A stretch of 64,000 nt of DNA from Rhodanobacteraceae bacterium (lineage in GTDB: Bacteria > Pseudomonadota > Gammaproteobacteria > Xanthomonadales > Rhodanobacteraceae). A program made the translations under genes and the position numbers. The notes under the pieces were generated by a model. It had not been told where the DNA came from. It ran no database searches and saw only the letters and a list, made by a program, of their open reading frames with translations. Below, in pieces: positions 1 through 8,768 of the stretch (positions are counted from its first letter, which is position 1; the number at the start of each line of letters is the position of its first letter). The stretch spans positions 141,036-205,035 of the forward strand of contig JAEUPP010000069.1 in the NCBI GenBank assembly GCA_016790075.1, written 5' to 3'.

Positions 1-2409
1 TTCGCCGATACACGCTTGCTGGCCGTAGTCGGTAGTTCCGGGTCCGGCAAGTCGTCGCTGGTCAATTGCGGGTTGATACCCGCGTTGTATCGCGGCCTGC
101 TGGCGAGCGCTGGCAGCGCCTGGCGCGTGGCAGTGCTGCGGCCCGGCAACCGTCCGATCGCGGCGCTCGCAGCCACCCTCGCTGCAGCGTTGGCTGACCC
201 GTCCATGCCGTCAGCTGCTCCGGCGGACGCCTTAGCAAACGACGTACCGGGTGCCGCGGCAACCGCCAATGGTGGTGACGAGTCGTTCTTCACCCCCGCC
301 GAGCTGACCGAAGCGACGCTGCGCATGAGCAAGCTCGGTGTGCTCGACGCGTACGAGATGGCGCAAACGCGGCAGAACTTGCTGCTGGTCGTCGATCAGT
401 TCGAGGAACTGTTCCGTTACCGCGCATTGACCGATACCGCCGATGACGCGGCGCGCACCGCGGTCGCAGCGCGCGCGGACAGCGACCGCACCGCGTTCGT
501 GAATTTGCTGCTCGAAGCCGCCGCGCAGCGGGAATTGCCGGTGTACGTGGTGCTGACCATGCGCTCTGACTTCCTCGGCGAGTGCGCACAGTTCTTCGGC
601 CTGCCGGAAGCAGTCAGCCGCGGCCAATACCTGGTGCCGCGCATGACGCGCGACGAGCGGCGGGACGCCATCTCCGGGCCGGCTGGTGTGGCCGGCGCTG
701 GGATCGAGCCGGTGCTGCTGACGCGCCTGATCAACGATGTCGGTGACGACCCGGACCAGCTGTCGATCTTGCAGCACGCATTGAACCGCACCTGGGCCGA
801 GTGGCAGCGCGACGGTGCCTCCGGCCCGGTGGCCATGCGCCACTACGATCGCGTTGGCACCATGGCGAACGCCCTCGACACGCACGCCGACGATGCGTTC
901 GCCTCGCTGGCGGATGATGCGCAACGCAGGCTCTGCGAAACGCTGTTTCGTGCAATCACGGACAAGGGCACCGATGCACGCGGCACGCGGCGACCGACCC
1001 GCGTCGACACATTGCTTGCGATCAGCGGCGCCACGCTTGCCGAACTGACAGCGATAGTCGAGGTGTTTCGCGAACCGTCGCGTTCATTCCTGATGCCGCC
1101 CGCTGGCCGCGCACTCGGCCCGGACACGCCCATCGACATCTCGCACGAGAGCTTGATGCGCGTATGGCAACGCCTGCGCATGTGGGTCGACCTCGAAGCG
1201 CAATCCGCGCAGACCTACCGGCGCCTCGCTGAAACGACAGAGCTGCACACCGCGGGCAAAGCCGGCTTGCTGCGCCCTCCGGACTTGCAGTTCACGGCCG
1301 CCTGGCGTGAGCGCGAAAAACCGAACGAGACCTGGGCGGTGCGCTATCGCAGCGGCTTTGCGGATGCGCTGAGGTTTCTCGAGCGCAGCGAACGCGCCTA
1401 CCGCGAGGAACTGAGCAGCGAAGCGCGCGAACGTGCCGAGCAGGCAAAACAGATGGAGCAGCAACGCCGCACGCACCGGTTGCTGGTGTGGGGCGTACCA
1501 CTGGTTGCATTCCTGTCCTTTGCGGTGGGCACCGTGCTGTGGATGTATCTCGAAGCGGAGCGGCAGTCGCAGCGGGCTGAAATTGAGGCGGGCAAAGCAC
1601 GCGCCAGTCAGGAGCGCGCCGAGAACGCGCTTGCCGCGGAGCGCCGCGCCAAAGATGCCCAGGAGACCTACGAACGCGCGTACGAAGACGCGACCAGGAA
1701 CACGCCGCAAGTGCGCGCAGCAGTGGCCAATGCTGTGCAGGAAAAGTCGCTGATCTATCTGCAGGTCGCCGATGCCAACCAGCGCAGCGCAGCCGAACGC
1801 CTGCGCGCGCAGTTGCAGGCAGCGGGCTATTTCGCGCCCGGTGTTGAGCAGGTGAAAGCAGCGCCAGCGGCGGCGGAATTGCGCTACTTCCGCGAGTCCG
1901 ACGCCGCGGAGGCCTTGACCATCGTTCGCCAACTCGAACGCTGGGGACTCGGCAAGGTGCGTGCGCGCTTGATCGCTGGCTACGCAGCGGAGACCAAACT
2001 CAAGCAGTTCGAGCTTTGGCTGCCAGTCGAAAATGCAAGCTCGATCAGGGCGCTGGTAGCGCAACTGGACGACGGCTCCGTGGATACGCGCAAAGCCGCC
2101 GGGCAAGCTTTGCAAGACCGTTACACAGCTTCGCCGCGTGCCATTGAAGAGGTGCTCGAAATGCTGGAGTCGCAGCCTGGCCCGTCGGTTAGCGGCCGCA
2201 TCAACGCGCTGTATTTCCTGTCGCGCACCGCGCCGCTCGCCTGGGACGACAAACTCGCCACGCGCGGGCGCTTCCTGATAGCGGGGGCGCGGAAAGGCGG
2301 CGATCTGGGCCCGCAGGCGAAGGCCGAATTGATGCGCCTGGAGAGCGTGCTGGACGCTGTGCACGCCAGGTCGGCAGAGCCCGTCGGCGAGTTCAGCAAA
2401 CCCGAGTGA
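1..2409 (+). CDS. nSTAND1-type P-loop NTPase, 5' end outside window
   Basis: The frame is open from base 1, so the start and any N-terminal effector domain lie outside the window. A Walker A loop (GSSGSGKSS) appears within the first 20 visible residues, and the Walker B region reads VVDQFEELF, the signature of the nSTAND1 class of STAND NTPases. A winged-helix-like part follows. A single membrane segment lies near residues 495-515, encoded around 1480-1545, and a charged Ala/Glu/Arg coiled coil follows it. The C-terminal 200 residues contain a small alpha/beta module and a helical, HEAT-like tail. STAND proteins usually sense a ligand and oligomerise to activate a fused or neighbouring effector; here the membrane helix separates the NTPase from the C-terminal module. 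The gene converges on the protease gene at 2690. The family call is firm; function in defence or signalling is inference. Confidence 0.85.
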   Translation, partial: FADTRLLAVVGSSGSGKSSLVNCGLIPALYRGLLASAGSAWRVAVLRPGNRPIAALAATLAAALADPSMPSAAPADALANDVPGAAATANGGDESFFTPAELTEATLRMSKLGVLDAYEMAQTRQNLLLVVDQFEELFRYRALTDTADDAARTAVAARADSDRTAFVNLLLEAAAQRELPVYVVLTMRSDFLGECAQFFGLPEAVSRGQYLVPRMTRDERRDAISGPAGVAGAGIEPVLLTRLINDVGDDPDQLSILQHALNRTWAEWQRDGASGPVAMRHYDRVGTMANALDTHADDAFASLADDAQRRLCETLFRAITDKGTDARGTRRPTRVDTLLAISGATLAELTAIVEVFREPSRSFLMPPAGRALGPDTPIDISHESLMRVWQRLRMWVDLEAQSAQTYRRLAETTELHTAGKAGLLRPPDLQFTAAWREREKPNETWAVRYRSGFADALRFLERSERAYREELSSEARERAEQAKQMEQQRRTHRLLVWGVPLVAFLSFAVGTVLWMYLEAERQSQRAEIEAGKARASQERAENALAAERRAKDAQETYERAYEDATRNTPQVRAAVANAVQEKSLIYLQVADANQRSAAERLRAQLQAAGYFAPGVEQVKAAPAAAELRYFRESDAAEALTIVRQLERWGLGKVRARLIAGYAAETKLKQFELWLPVENASSIRALVAQLDDGSVDTRKAAGQALQDRYTASPRAIEEVLEMLESQPGPSVSGRINALYFLSRTAPLAWDDKLATRGRFLIAGARKGGDLGPQAKAELMRLESVLDAVHARSAEPVGEFSKPE

Positions 2410-2689
2410 GTGCCCAAAGCTCCAGTTGGCGTAGCGCGGCAGTTACTCGGGCCAGTACTGGCGCTTAACTCCAGACGGACAGCCCTTGGGACTTGACCCA
2501 CGGTTGAGGCGTGTTCGGATCAACCTGGGAGTTCCCCGGTAACCGCAGTGAGCGATCGGCATAGCTGGTTCGTGCAAAGAACTCGTGGAACGCCCGAAGT
2601 GTGCGCCCTGCGCATGATCTCGTTCCCGCGTCTATCACCACGCGCATAGTTGGACGTTGCACGAACAGCGGACCAGCCCGTCCACCGCC

Positions 2690-4348
2690 TCAGCTGCGCA
2701 ACCTGCGCCGGATAGCGCTCATCGACACCCCCTCGTTGGCTTCATAAGTTCCCTCGCCATTGAGCCGCGGCGCTTCTGCCAACCCCGCGTGATGCAGGGC
2801 CATGACTTCCCAATCCGCATTGAACACAGGACTGCCCGAACTGCCGGGATCCGTGGGTGTCCGGTAGTGCACAAGGCGCTCCTGGTCGTCAATGTCCAGC
2901 AGCAAGCTGTCGTGAAGGGCGATCTGCAGGCCCGCGCCGCGCGGATGTCCGGCGACGAACGCCCTGGCCTTAGGACCAAGAAGGGGAAGATCGCGTGTGG
3001 CTTGTAGCACCGGCGCATCGCCCGGTAGGTCTCGGAGGCGGACGATTGTGCAATCGAGCATCTTCAACTCGTCGTTGCGTGCGCCGACCGGGCCGGGTTC
3101 CGACGTGAACAGAACTTCGCTCACGGCGTAGCGCGTCAGGTTGCCGGCAACCGGCGTATCGAGCTCGAACGTCACGCGGGCTTTGCCTGTGGGGATGGCA
3201 TTGGTGACCGTATCGCTGATCACGTGCGCGTTGGTGAGAAACACCGGACCAGCGCCATACACGGGCTTGAGCCAGGCGCCACTGAGCAAGAACCCGGTGC
3301 CCAGGCGTTCTCCGATGTCGTTCATGACGCAGCCCACCGACCTGAAGGCCGACAGCAGTGATCGGATCGAGTCCACGCTGAAGCTCGACTCGCCTAGGAA
3401 GTTTTTCTCCAGGCCTCGTTCGTCGTTCGCGAGCGCCGCCTGGATCGCCGGTACTTGCGAAGGAACCAACGTGATGCGCGCCTGCCGTTGGGCGCAGAAG
3501 TTGGCAATGATGCTCAGCAGGCGACCGGCGCAGACCACCGGCGACGTTGGATCCCCGCGCCAGATCTCACGCAGCTGCCGCGAGTAGCTGTCCAACTGGA
3601 ATCTCGTGGTGTCCTTCGACGACAACATCCGATACAGCCATAGCTCCGCGTCGTCGCAACGTCCCAAGGCCAGGCAGGCCTCGGAAGCAGTGGCGTAGGC
3701 CCAGGGGTCCGGTTTCGAGCGACAGCTTTCGACGACAGTCTCGAGGATCTTCCTGGCGAGATCATTGAAGTCGGGCAACGCCGGTCGCGGGATTCCGCCG
3801 CTCTGATGGAGCTCGAGATTGAGGCAGGCCAGCGCATTGATGCCATGCCAGTAGCTTTCAGGGGCACTGAGGTACTGGGCCAAATAGCGGTTGGTGGCGT
3901 CGACCAGGCTGTCAAGGTCATCGGTGTTATTTACGTAACGCTGTTTGGCGATCCGCCCCAACAGACCACGGAACTCTAGCAACTCCCGACGGTAGACAAT
4001 ATCGCCTGGGTGTTTCTCGCACACAGCGATAGCCTCGGTCGCCATGCTCTGCGCTTCGTCCAGCAGCGTCGTGTTGATCAGCGCCTGTACACGCCGCTTC
4101 TGCAGCACAGGATCGAAGCCCTTGCGCCCGTACCACGCCTTGGCAATGGCACGGGTCAGCTCGAAGTAGCAATTGTCGTTAAGTCGGGCGGCGGCATTGC
4201 GAGCCTGTTGGACACCGAGCGCGACAGCGCCCTGCTGGATCTCATCGACGATGAGCTGCGCACCTTTGGCCAGCAGCCAGTCACTGACGACCGGAAACCG
4301 GCCAGCCTTCAGATCGTGCGCTACCGCCTGTGCCGTGGTGGGTGTCAT
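2690..4348 (-). CDS. TPR/TRAFs-binding-like protein with C-terminal trypsin-like serine protease
   Basis: The protein is 552 aa. The first 300 residues are helical and TPR-like. The segments LLGRIAKQ and YWHGINALACL resemble the TRAFs-binding (DUF4071) repeats of the gene at 5540. The C-terminal 220 residues form a trypsin-fold domain: GTGFLLSG, His in FLTNAHVISD (about residue 369), Asp in LDCTIVRL (about 433) and the nucleophile in PGSSGSPVF (about 503), so the catalytic triad looks complete. No signal peptide is visible, so it is probably cytoplasmic. The start lies 3 bp after the stop of the hydrolase gene, so the two are co-transcribed. Such proteases in STAND/TIR loci are thought to cleave host or partner proteins on activation. 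The substrate is unknown. Confidence 0.85.
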   Translation of the reverse strand: MTPTTAQAVAHDLKAGRFPVVSDWLLAKGAQLIVDEIQQGAVALGVQQARNAAARLNDNCYFELTRAIAKAWYGRKGFDPVLQKRRVQALINTTLLDEAQSMATEAIAVCEKHPGDIVYRRELLEFRGLLGRIAKQRYVNNTDDLDSLVDATNRYLAQYLSAPESYWHGINALACLNLELHQSGGIPRPALPDFNDLARKILETVVESCRSKPDPWAYATASEACLALGRCDDAELWLYRMLSSKDTTRFQLDSYSRQLREIWRGDPTSPVVCAGRLLSIIANFCAQRQARITLVPSQVPAIQAALANDERGLEKNFLGESSFSVDSIRSLLSAFRSVGCVMNDIGERLGTGFLLSGAWLKPVYGAGPVFLTNAHVISDTVTNAIPTGKARVTFELDTPVAGNLTRYAVSEVLFTSEPGPVGARNDELKMLDCTIVRLRDLPGDAPVLQATRDLPLLGPKARAFVAGHPRGAGLQIALHDSLLLDIDDQERLVHYRTPTDPGSSGSPVFNADWEVMALHHAGLAEAPRLNGEGTYEANEGVSMSAIRRRLRS

Positions 4349-4351
4349 GCT

Positions 4352-5347
4352 TCAGAGGTCTAGCGCTTCCGTGAGCTTCGCCCGGAACTGGAGCCCCGCA
4401 AAGTAGTGCGTGATCGTGTGTCGCCACTTGCTCCAGTTCGACTCCTTAATGTCCTCGACGCTCTTGCCGTCGACCGGCTCAAAGTCGTTGGCGAATTTTG
4501 GGTCGGCGCCACAGATGGGATCCAGCGGGTCGTAGATGTTGATCCAGCGTGAAGTAGTGGCTGCCGGGAAGTCGTTCTTCTGCAGTCCTGGAGCGCGCAA
4601 CTCGACCTGTACTTCCTTGATGCCTAGCGGCGAACCCAACGTGATCAGGGTTTCCACTTTTGGACAATCCGCGCAATTGCGCAGCACATCATAGGCGACC
4701 ATGGTGCCCATGCTGTGCGAGACCACCACGAGTTTCTCGCCTTTCTCCGCTGCGGCCTTGAGCTTGTCGACCAGGCGCCTGCGCAGTTCGGATCGCACCT
4801 GGAAGTTGACGCCATCCTTGCGCGTGTACTCTTTGTCGAAGAGGAAGTAGTACGCCTCCATGGCTGCTTTCTTGATGATGGCCTCGCGCCAGGCTGCGGG
4901 CAGCAGTCCGGCGATTTCCGCTCCCGCGAGCGCCGCCGGGTTGATCCCCGGGGCTACTGGCGGCTCGGTGATCAGCTGGGAACTGAGCTCCGCCTCGAAC
5001 CTTGCCAGGAATGCCTGCTCCTCGGGGGTTACGGGAATGGGCGCTACTGGTGCCGGCTCATCGAGCTTGTCGGCCAGGATCTCGGCATCAGCACCGCGGC
5101 CCTCCGCTTCGAAGTACGAGGAGAAGTCGGTCTCGTAGTCGTCCGCGTAAAAGACGTCGGCGTAATAGTTGAGCTCGTGTGGCACGCCCTTGGTATAGAG
5201 ATTGATGCCCTTGTTGGGCGGGGCGAACACGTCAGGACGCGGGTTGTCACGGCTGATTCCCATGAGCCACAGCTCAAGCAGCTTGTCGGGAGGTGGCTTC
5301 TTCGCCAGGCCATGCACAAATACGACCGCGCTGCGTCTCTTTGGCAT
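4352..5347 (-). CDS. alpha/beta hydrolase (lipase/esterase-like), putative effector
   Basis: This 331-aa protein opens with a beta-strand and HG motif (AVVFVHGLAK). It carries a GxSxG-type elbow in VVVSHSMGT (Ser near residue 210), a GSPLG strand, an Asp-rich NIYDPLDPICG loop and a His in WRHTITHYF, so a Ser-Asp-His triad is plausible. The ATG at 5347 is preferred over an upstream in-frame start at 5377 because GGAGG lies 5 nt before it. There is no signal peptide. It is the first gene of a two-gene operon with the protease at 2690 and is divergent from the TRAFs-binding/TIR operon, with a 192-bp shared intergenic region. Family is clear; substrate is not. A phospholipase or esterase effector of the neighbouring system is inference. 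Confidence 0.8.
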   Translation of the reverse strand: MPKRRSAVVFVHGLAKKPPPDKLLELWLMGISRDNPRPDVFAPPNKGINLYTKGVPHELNYYADVFYADDYETDFSSYFEAEGRGADAEILADKLDEPAPVAPIPVTPEEQAFLARFEAELSSQLITEPPVAPGINPAALAGAEIAGLLPAAWREAIIKKAAMEAYYFLFDKEYTRKDGVNFQVRSELRRRLVDKLKAAAEKGEKLVVVSHSMGTMVAYDVLRNCADCPKVETLITLGSPLGIKEVQVELRAPGLQKNDFPAATTSRWINIYDPLDPICGADPKFANDFEPVDGKSVEDIKESNWSKWRHTITHYFAGLQFRAKLTEALDL

Positions 5348-5539
5348 GACAACCTCCAGTTTGTCAATTGTTTGCAATCAAGACATCGTTGAAACACGGA
5401 TCGTTTTTTATCACAACAAGACCGGAGAGAAACTGCGGGCGGCGTCGAACCACCCCGGTCATTTGAGCAATGATGTACTTTTTGCATCGCAACATACATT
5501 GCGGCGCACCGGTGAGTGGCCTCGTGTATGCTCTGGCGA

Positions 5540-6904
5540 ATGGCCAGTCCGCTGTGTTTCGTGCTCATGCCTTTCGGTGACAAGCCCGACCCCCTGGGTG
5601 GCCCACCGATCAACTTTGATCGCGTCTACGAAACGGGAATTCGCCCCGCCATAGAGCAAGCAGGCCTCGACCCGATCCGCGCGGACGAGGAGCGGACCGG
5701 CGGGATTATCCACAAGGCCATGTTCGAGCGATTGCTGCTATGTGAATTCGCTGTCGCCGATCTGACCTGCGCCAACGCAAACGTTTTCTACGAGCTTGGC
5801 GTGCGCCATGCCGTACGGCCTTCGACCACGGTGGTGATCTTCGGCAAGGGGCACATGCCGCCGTTCGATGTGAACTACGTGCGGGGCATGCCCTACGACC
5901 TGGGAGCGGGCAACGCCTTCACCAACGCGGTGGCGCAGGGCGTGCGTGATGCGCTGGCACAGCGATTGACCGAAATGCGTGAGCTGGCCGTGGGTACCGC
6001 AGTCACCGACAGCCCGCTGTTCCAGTTGCTGAGCGACTACGCCCCCCCCGACATAGCAAGGCTCAAGACCGACACGTTCCGCGATCGCATCCAGTACGCG
6101 GCCAGCGCCAAAGTCGCGTTGGCCGCAGCCCGGGAGAAGCGGGATACAGACGAACTCGCACGCGTCGAACGGAGTCTCGGCGCGCTGGACGGCGTGGAGG
6201 CCGGCGTTCTTGTCGACCTCTATCTATCGTATCGGGCTGTCTCCGCCTGGCAGCGAATGGTCGACCTGTATGCACGCATGCCCAAGTCTCTGCAATCCGT
6301 GGTGCTGGTGCGCGAGCAACTAGGCTTTGCTCTCAACCGCCTGGCACATCGCCCGGACGCGTTACGCGTGCTCGGCGAGGTCGAGGCACAGCACGGCGCG
6401 AGCTCGGAGACCTGCGGCCTCATCGGCCGTGTATACAAAGACCTTTGGGGAGATGCGAAGAATGCAGGCGACGAGGCATTGGCACTGGACAACCTGAGCA
6501 AGGCCATCGAGGCGTACTCGCGTGGCTTCGAGGCGGATTCGCGTGACGCATTTCCGGGTATCAATGCGGTAACGCTGCTCGACATCCGGGGAACAAGCGC
6601 CGCTCAGGAGAAGAAGGCGGAGCTGCTGCCAGTGGTGCGATTCGCGGTGCTGAAGCGAGTGCGTTCAGGCAAGTCGGACTACTGGGATCGCGCTACGCTG
6701 CTCGAACTTGCCGTACTTGAACGCGACGCAGACGCCGCCTGCGAACACCTGGCTGACGCCCGCGCCAACATGCGGGAGGCCTGGGAAGGCGAAACCACGG
6801 CCAATAACCTGATGCTGATCCGCGAGGCGCGCCAGACGCGTGGCGAGCACGAACCCTGGTTGGATGACATCATCCGCGCGCTTGATCCCAAGCGGCTCAT
6901 CTGA
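5540..6904 (+). CDS. Rossmann (deoxyribosyltransferase-like) plus TRAFs-binding/TPR protein (DUF4071)
   Basis: The protein is about 454 aa. The N-terminal 150 residues start with CFVLMPFG and contain an ADLT...NVFYELGVRHA motif. This pattern is typical of the nucleoside 2-deoxyribosyltransferase/TIR-like (DRHyd) fold and includes the conserved Glu. From about residue 180 onward it is helical, with TPR-like repeats (GLIGRVYKDLW, DAFPGINAVTLL) matching the MAP3K TRAFs-binding family PF13281, also found in animal ASK kinases. In-frame ATGs at 5528 and 5540 are both possible; 5540 gives the conserved MASPLCFVLMPFG start. The TIR gene follows 7 bp downstream. Likely role: sensor or scaffold with a nucleotide-binding or hydrolysing head. 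Enzyme activity is not proven by sequence. Confidence 0.82.
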   Translation: MASPLCFVLMPFGDKPDPLGGPPINFDRVYETGIRPAIEQAGLDPIRADEERTGGIIHKAMFERLLLCEFAVADLTCANANVFYELGVRHAVRPSTTVVIFGKGHMPPFDVNYVRGMPYDLGAGNAFTNAVAQGVRDALAQRLTEMRELAVGTAVTDSPLFQLLSDYAPPDIARLKTDTFRDRIQYAASAKVALAAAREKRDTDELARVERSLGALDGVEAGVLVDLYLSYRAVSAWQRMVDLYARMPKSLQSVVLVREQLGFALNRLAHRPDALRVLGEVEAQHGASSETCGLIGRVYKDLWGDAKNAGDEALALDNLSKAIEAYSRGFEADSRDAFPGINAVTLLDIRGTSAAQEKKAELLPVVRFAVLKRVRSGKSDYWDRATLLELAVLERDADAACEHLADARANMREAWEGETTANNLMLIREARQTRGEHEPWLDDIIRALDPKRLI

Positions 6905-6911
6905 GGCACGC

Positions 6912-8363
6912 ATGACTTTGCCGACGTTCAAGGTCTTCCTGAGTCACCGCTACAGGTCGCCCGACGTCAACCGCTTTTTCTTCGAGTTGTTCGCGCGACA
7001 GGCTCTGTTGCAGTTCGAGGTCGACGATGGCGTGACGTATCTGCCAAAGAGCGCCGGCGGCGCCGTGCAGGGCATTCCCACCAACGTGACACGGCTCGAA
7101 CGCATTGTGCGCGCCGCGGATGCGTTCATCGGCATCTATCCGATCTCCGTGAACGCGACCGATTCGCCGAATCCGGATCAACTGAAACTGGAGTCGCGCT
7201 ACTTCCGCCTCGAGCTCGATCTGGCGCTGCGCGCCCGCAAGCCAGCGCTTGTGTTCTTCGACCAACGCTACAAGGCGCAACTGGCTTGCCCCTCTGGCGT
7301 GTTGTCGCACAGCTTCGACGCGCAGGAGGCCGTACCAGGCCAGCAGACGCCTAGTTCCGCGGCGTTCGACAAGGTATTCGCAGACTTCTGCACGCGCGTC
7401 AGCGCCTCGATGTCCTACCGTACGCTGAGCAGCGCGTCCGCTCGCAGCGGACGCGTCGGCGTCCTCTTGCCGCAAGCCGAGAGTCCCGGCGGATATACCG
7501 ACGAACATATCCGCTCGATCGAGGAGGCGCTGAGCGACAGCGACTACATGCCGGTGCGGATGCGCTGGCCGCCCGTGCTGGGCCGTGAACTGCTGACGGA
7601 ATGCGCGGAGCTCGATTTCCTCGTGGTGGACGTCGGTGATGATCCGATTTCCGCCGCCACGGTGTCGTTCCTGCATGGTCGCTTCATTCCGGCGCTGAGG
7701 CTGCGACGCCTGGACGCAGACGCGCCTCAAGTCTCGCAGCTCGAACACATCCTGTTTGGCTCGGTGACCGCCGGCTATCTCAAGGACGTGGTCCGCTGGT
7801 CGAGGAAGGAAGAACTCGACGCCGGCATCCGCGCTCGCATCCAGGTGATCGACCTGCCGCCCAGACGCATCTCCACGGCCGCGCAGGCCAACGAGTACTT
7901 CGTACGCAGCAGCAAGCGACCGGTAAACATCTTCCTCAGCTACTGCGGCCGCGACAGCAACGTCGCCGCCCGCATCAGCGAGTCATTGGTAAAGCGGTTC
8001 CAGAAGGTATTCAACTACAAGGACGGCACGTCGATCGAGCCCGGCAGCCCATGGCTGGCGCAGATTTTCGATCAACTGGCGACATCCTCGGTGGCGATCC
8101 CGCTGATATCGGATGACTACTTCAAGAGTGGCAATTGCGAGCACGAAGCGCGCGAAATTATCGCGCGACGCGACAACCAGAGCTTGCATGTCATTCCCGT
8201 AAAACTGAAACCCCAGGTGACCGTTCCCAACTGGTTCGCCGACATTCAAAGCGAGCGGCTGTTCGCCACCAACCAGGATGCCGAGGCACTGGCCGAGTCC
8301 ATCGTTGCGCTGGTCGACAAGCGTCGCACGGAGGCCGCGCCCACCGCCGGCATTTCGACCTGA
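6912..8363 (+). CDS. TIR-domain protein with two additional TIR/DRHyd-like folds
   Basis: The protein is 483 aa; the ATG at 6912 is the second gene of the operon, 7 bp after the previous stop. The C-terminal domain (about residues 336-460) is a clear TIR: it begins VNIFLSYCGRD and carries the Glu of SGNCEHEAREI, in the place of the TIR NADase catalytic Glu (near residue 405). The N-terminal 140 residues also begin in TIR style (KVFLSHRY) and include ESRYFRLELDLAL followed by a hydrophobic strand. Residues about 180-270 form a third alternating strand/helix unit (GRVGVLLPQ, LDFLVVDVGDD). Bacterial TIR proteins commonly consume NAD+ or make cyclic ADP-ribose signals during antiphage responses. 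That role here is inference from the family and the neighbours. Confidence 0.85.
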   Translation: MTLPTFKVFLSHRYRSPDVNRFFFELFARQALLQFEVDDGVTYLPKSAGGAVQGIPTNVTRLERIVRAADAFIGIYPISVNATDSPNPDQLKLESRYFRLELDLALRARKPALVFFDQRYKAQLACPSGVLSHSFDAQEAVPGQQTPSSAAFDKVFADFCTRVSASMSYRTLSSASARSGRVGVLLPQAESPGGYTDEHIRSIEEALSDSDYMPVRMRWPPVLGRELLTECAELDFLVVDVGDDPISAATVSFLHGRFIPALRLRRLDADAPQVSQLEHILFGSVTAGYLKDVVRWSRKEELDAGIRARIQVIDLPPRRISTAAQANEYFVRSSKRPVNIFLSYCGRDSNVAARISESLVKRFQKVFNYKDGTSIEPGSPWLAQIFDQLATSSVAIPLISDDYFKSGNCEHEAREIIARRDNQSLHVIPVKLKPQVTVPNWFADIQSERLFATNQDAEALAESIVALVDKRRTEAAPTAGIST

Positions 8364-8768
8364 GTGCAGCCCACGGCACCTGGCGTCGGCGGCACGTAGT
8401 CATGGCTGGGTGAAATGGATCGGGCGAGGGGTGACTGCTGGTGATTTTTCCTGGCGGAGAACCGTTCGGATGGGGACGTAGACCCCGCCAGATCAGTCGC
8501 CTCACGTGTGCGCAGAGATCGGTTCGCCGCTCGCACCTGGTCCTGCGTCGATGGAGGAACGTTGCGCTCGCTCGCGCGATGACTCAAAAAAATCCACAGC
8601 TCCGGGCGCGCTTGTCGACGTCGGGTGGCGCTTGATCCTCGTCAGCGCCTGCGCCGCATCGGAAGCACCAGACGCCGACGAAAACGGCAATGTGGCAACT
8701 GTCACCGTATCGCCCGGAAAGCAACGGTGCGGCGCCTGCACGGCGCCGCACCAGCCTGATCCTTCGCG
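8364..8768. other. intergenic region without a recognised gene
   Basis: This 405-bp stretch separates the TIR operon from the convergent amidohydrolase gene. Frames on both strands are open for 60-100 codons, but none shows a start with a ribosome binding site or a recognisable protein. The only clear structure is the terminator hairpin at 8726-8752. Confidence 0.5.
8726..8752 (-). terminator. hairpin terminator of the amidohydrolase gene
   Basis: A perfect 11-bp GC-rich stem (GGTGCGGCGCC, loop TGCAC, GGCGCCGCACC) lies 16 bp downstream of the minus-strand stop at 8769. The downstream minus-strand sequence is only moderately T-rich, so efficiency is uncertain. Confidence 0.6.

Noticed and set aside
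2465-2662. 65-codon minus-strand frame in the gap before the protease gene
   Set aside because: No ribosome binding site or recognisable product; the gap is short and the composition is random-like.
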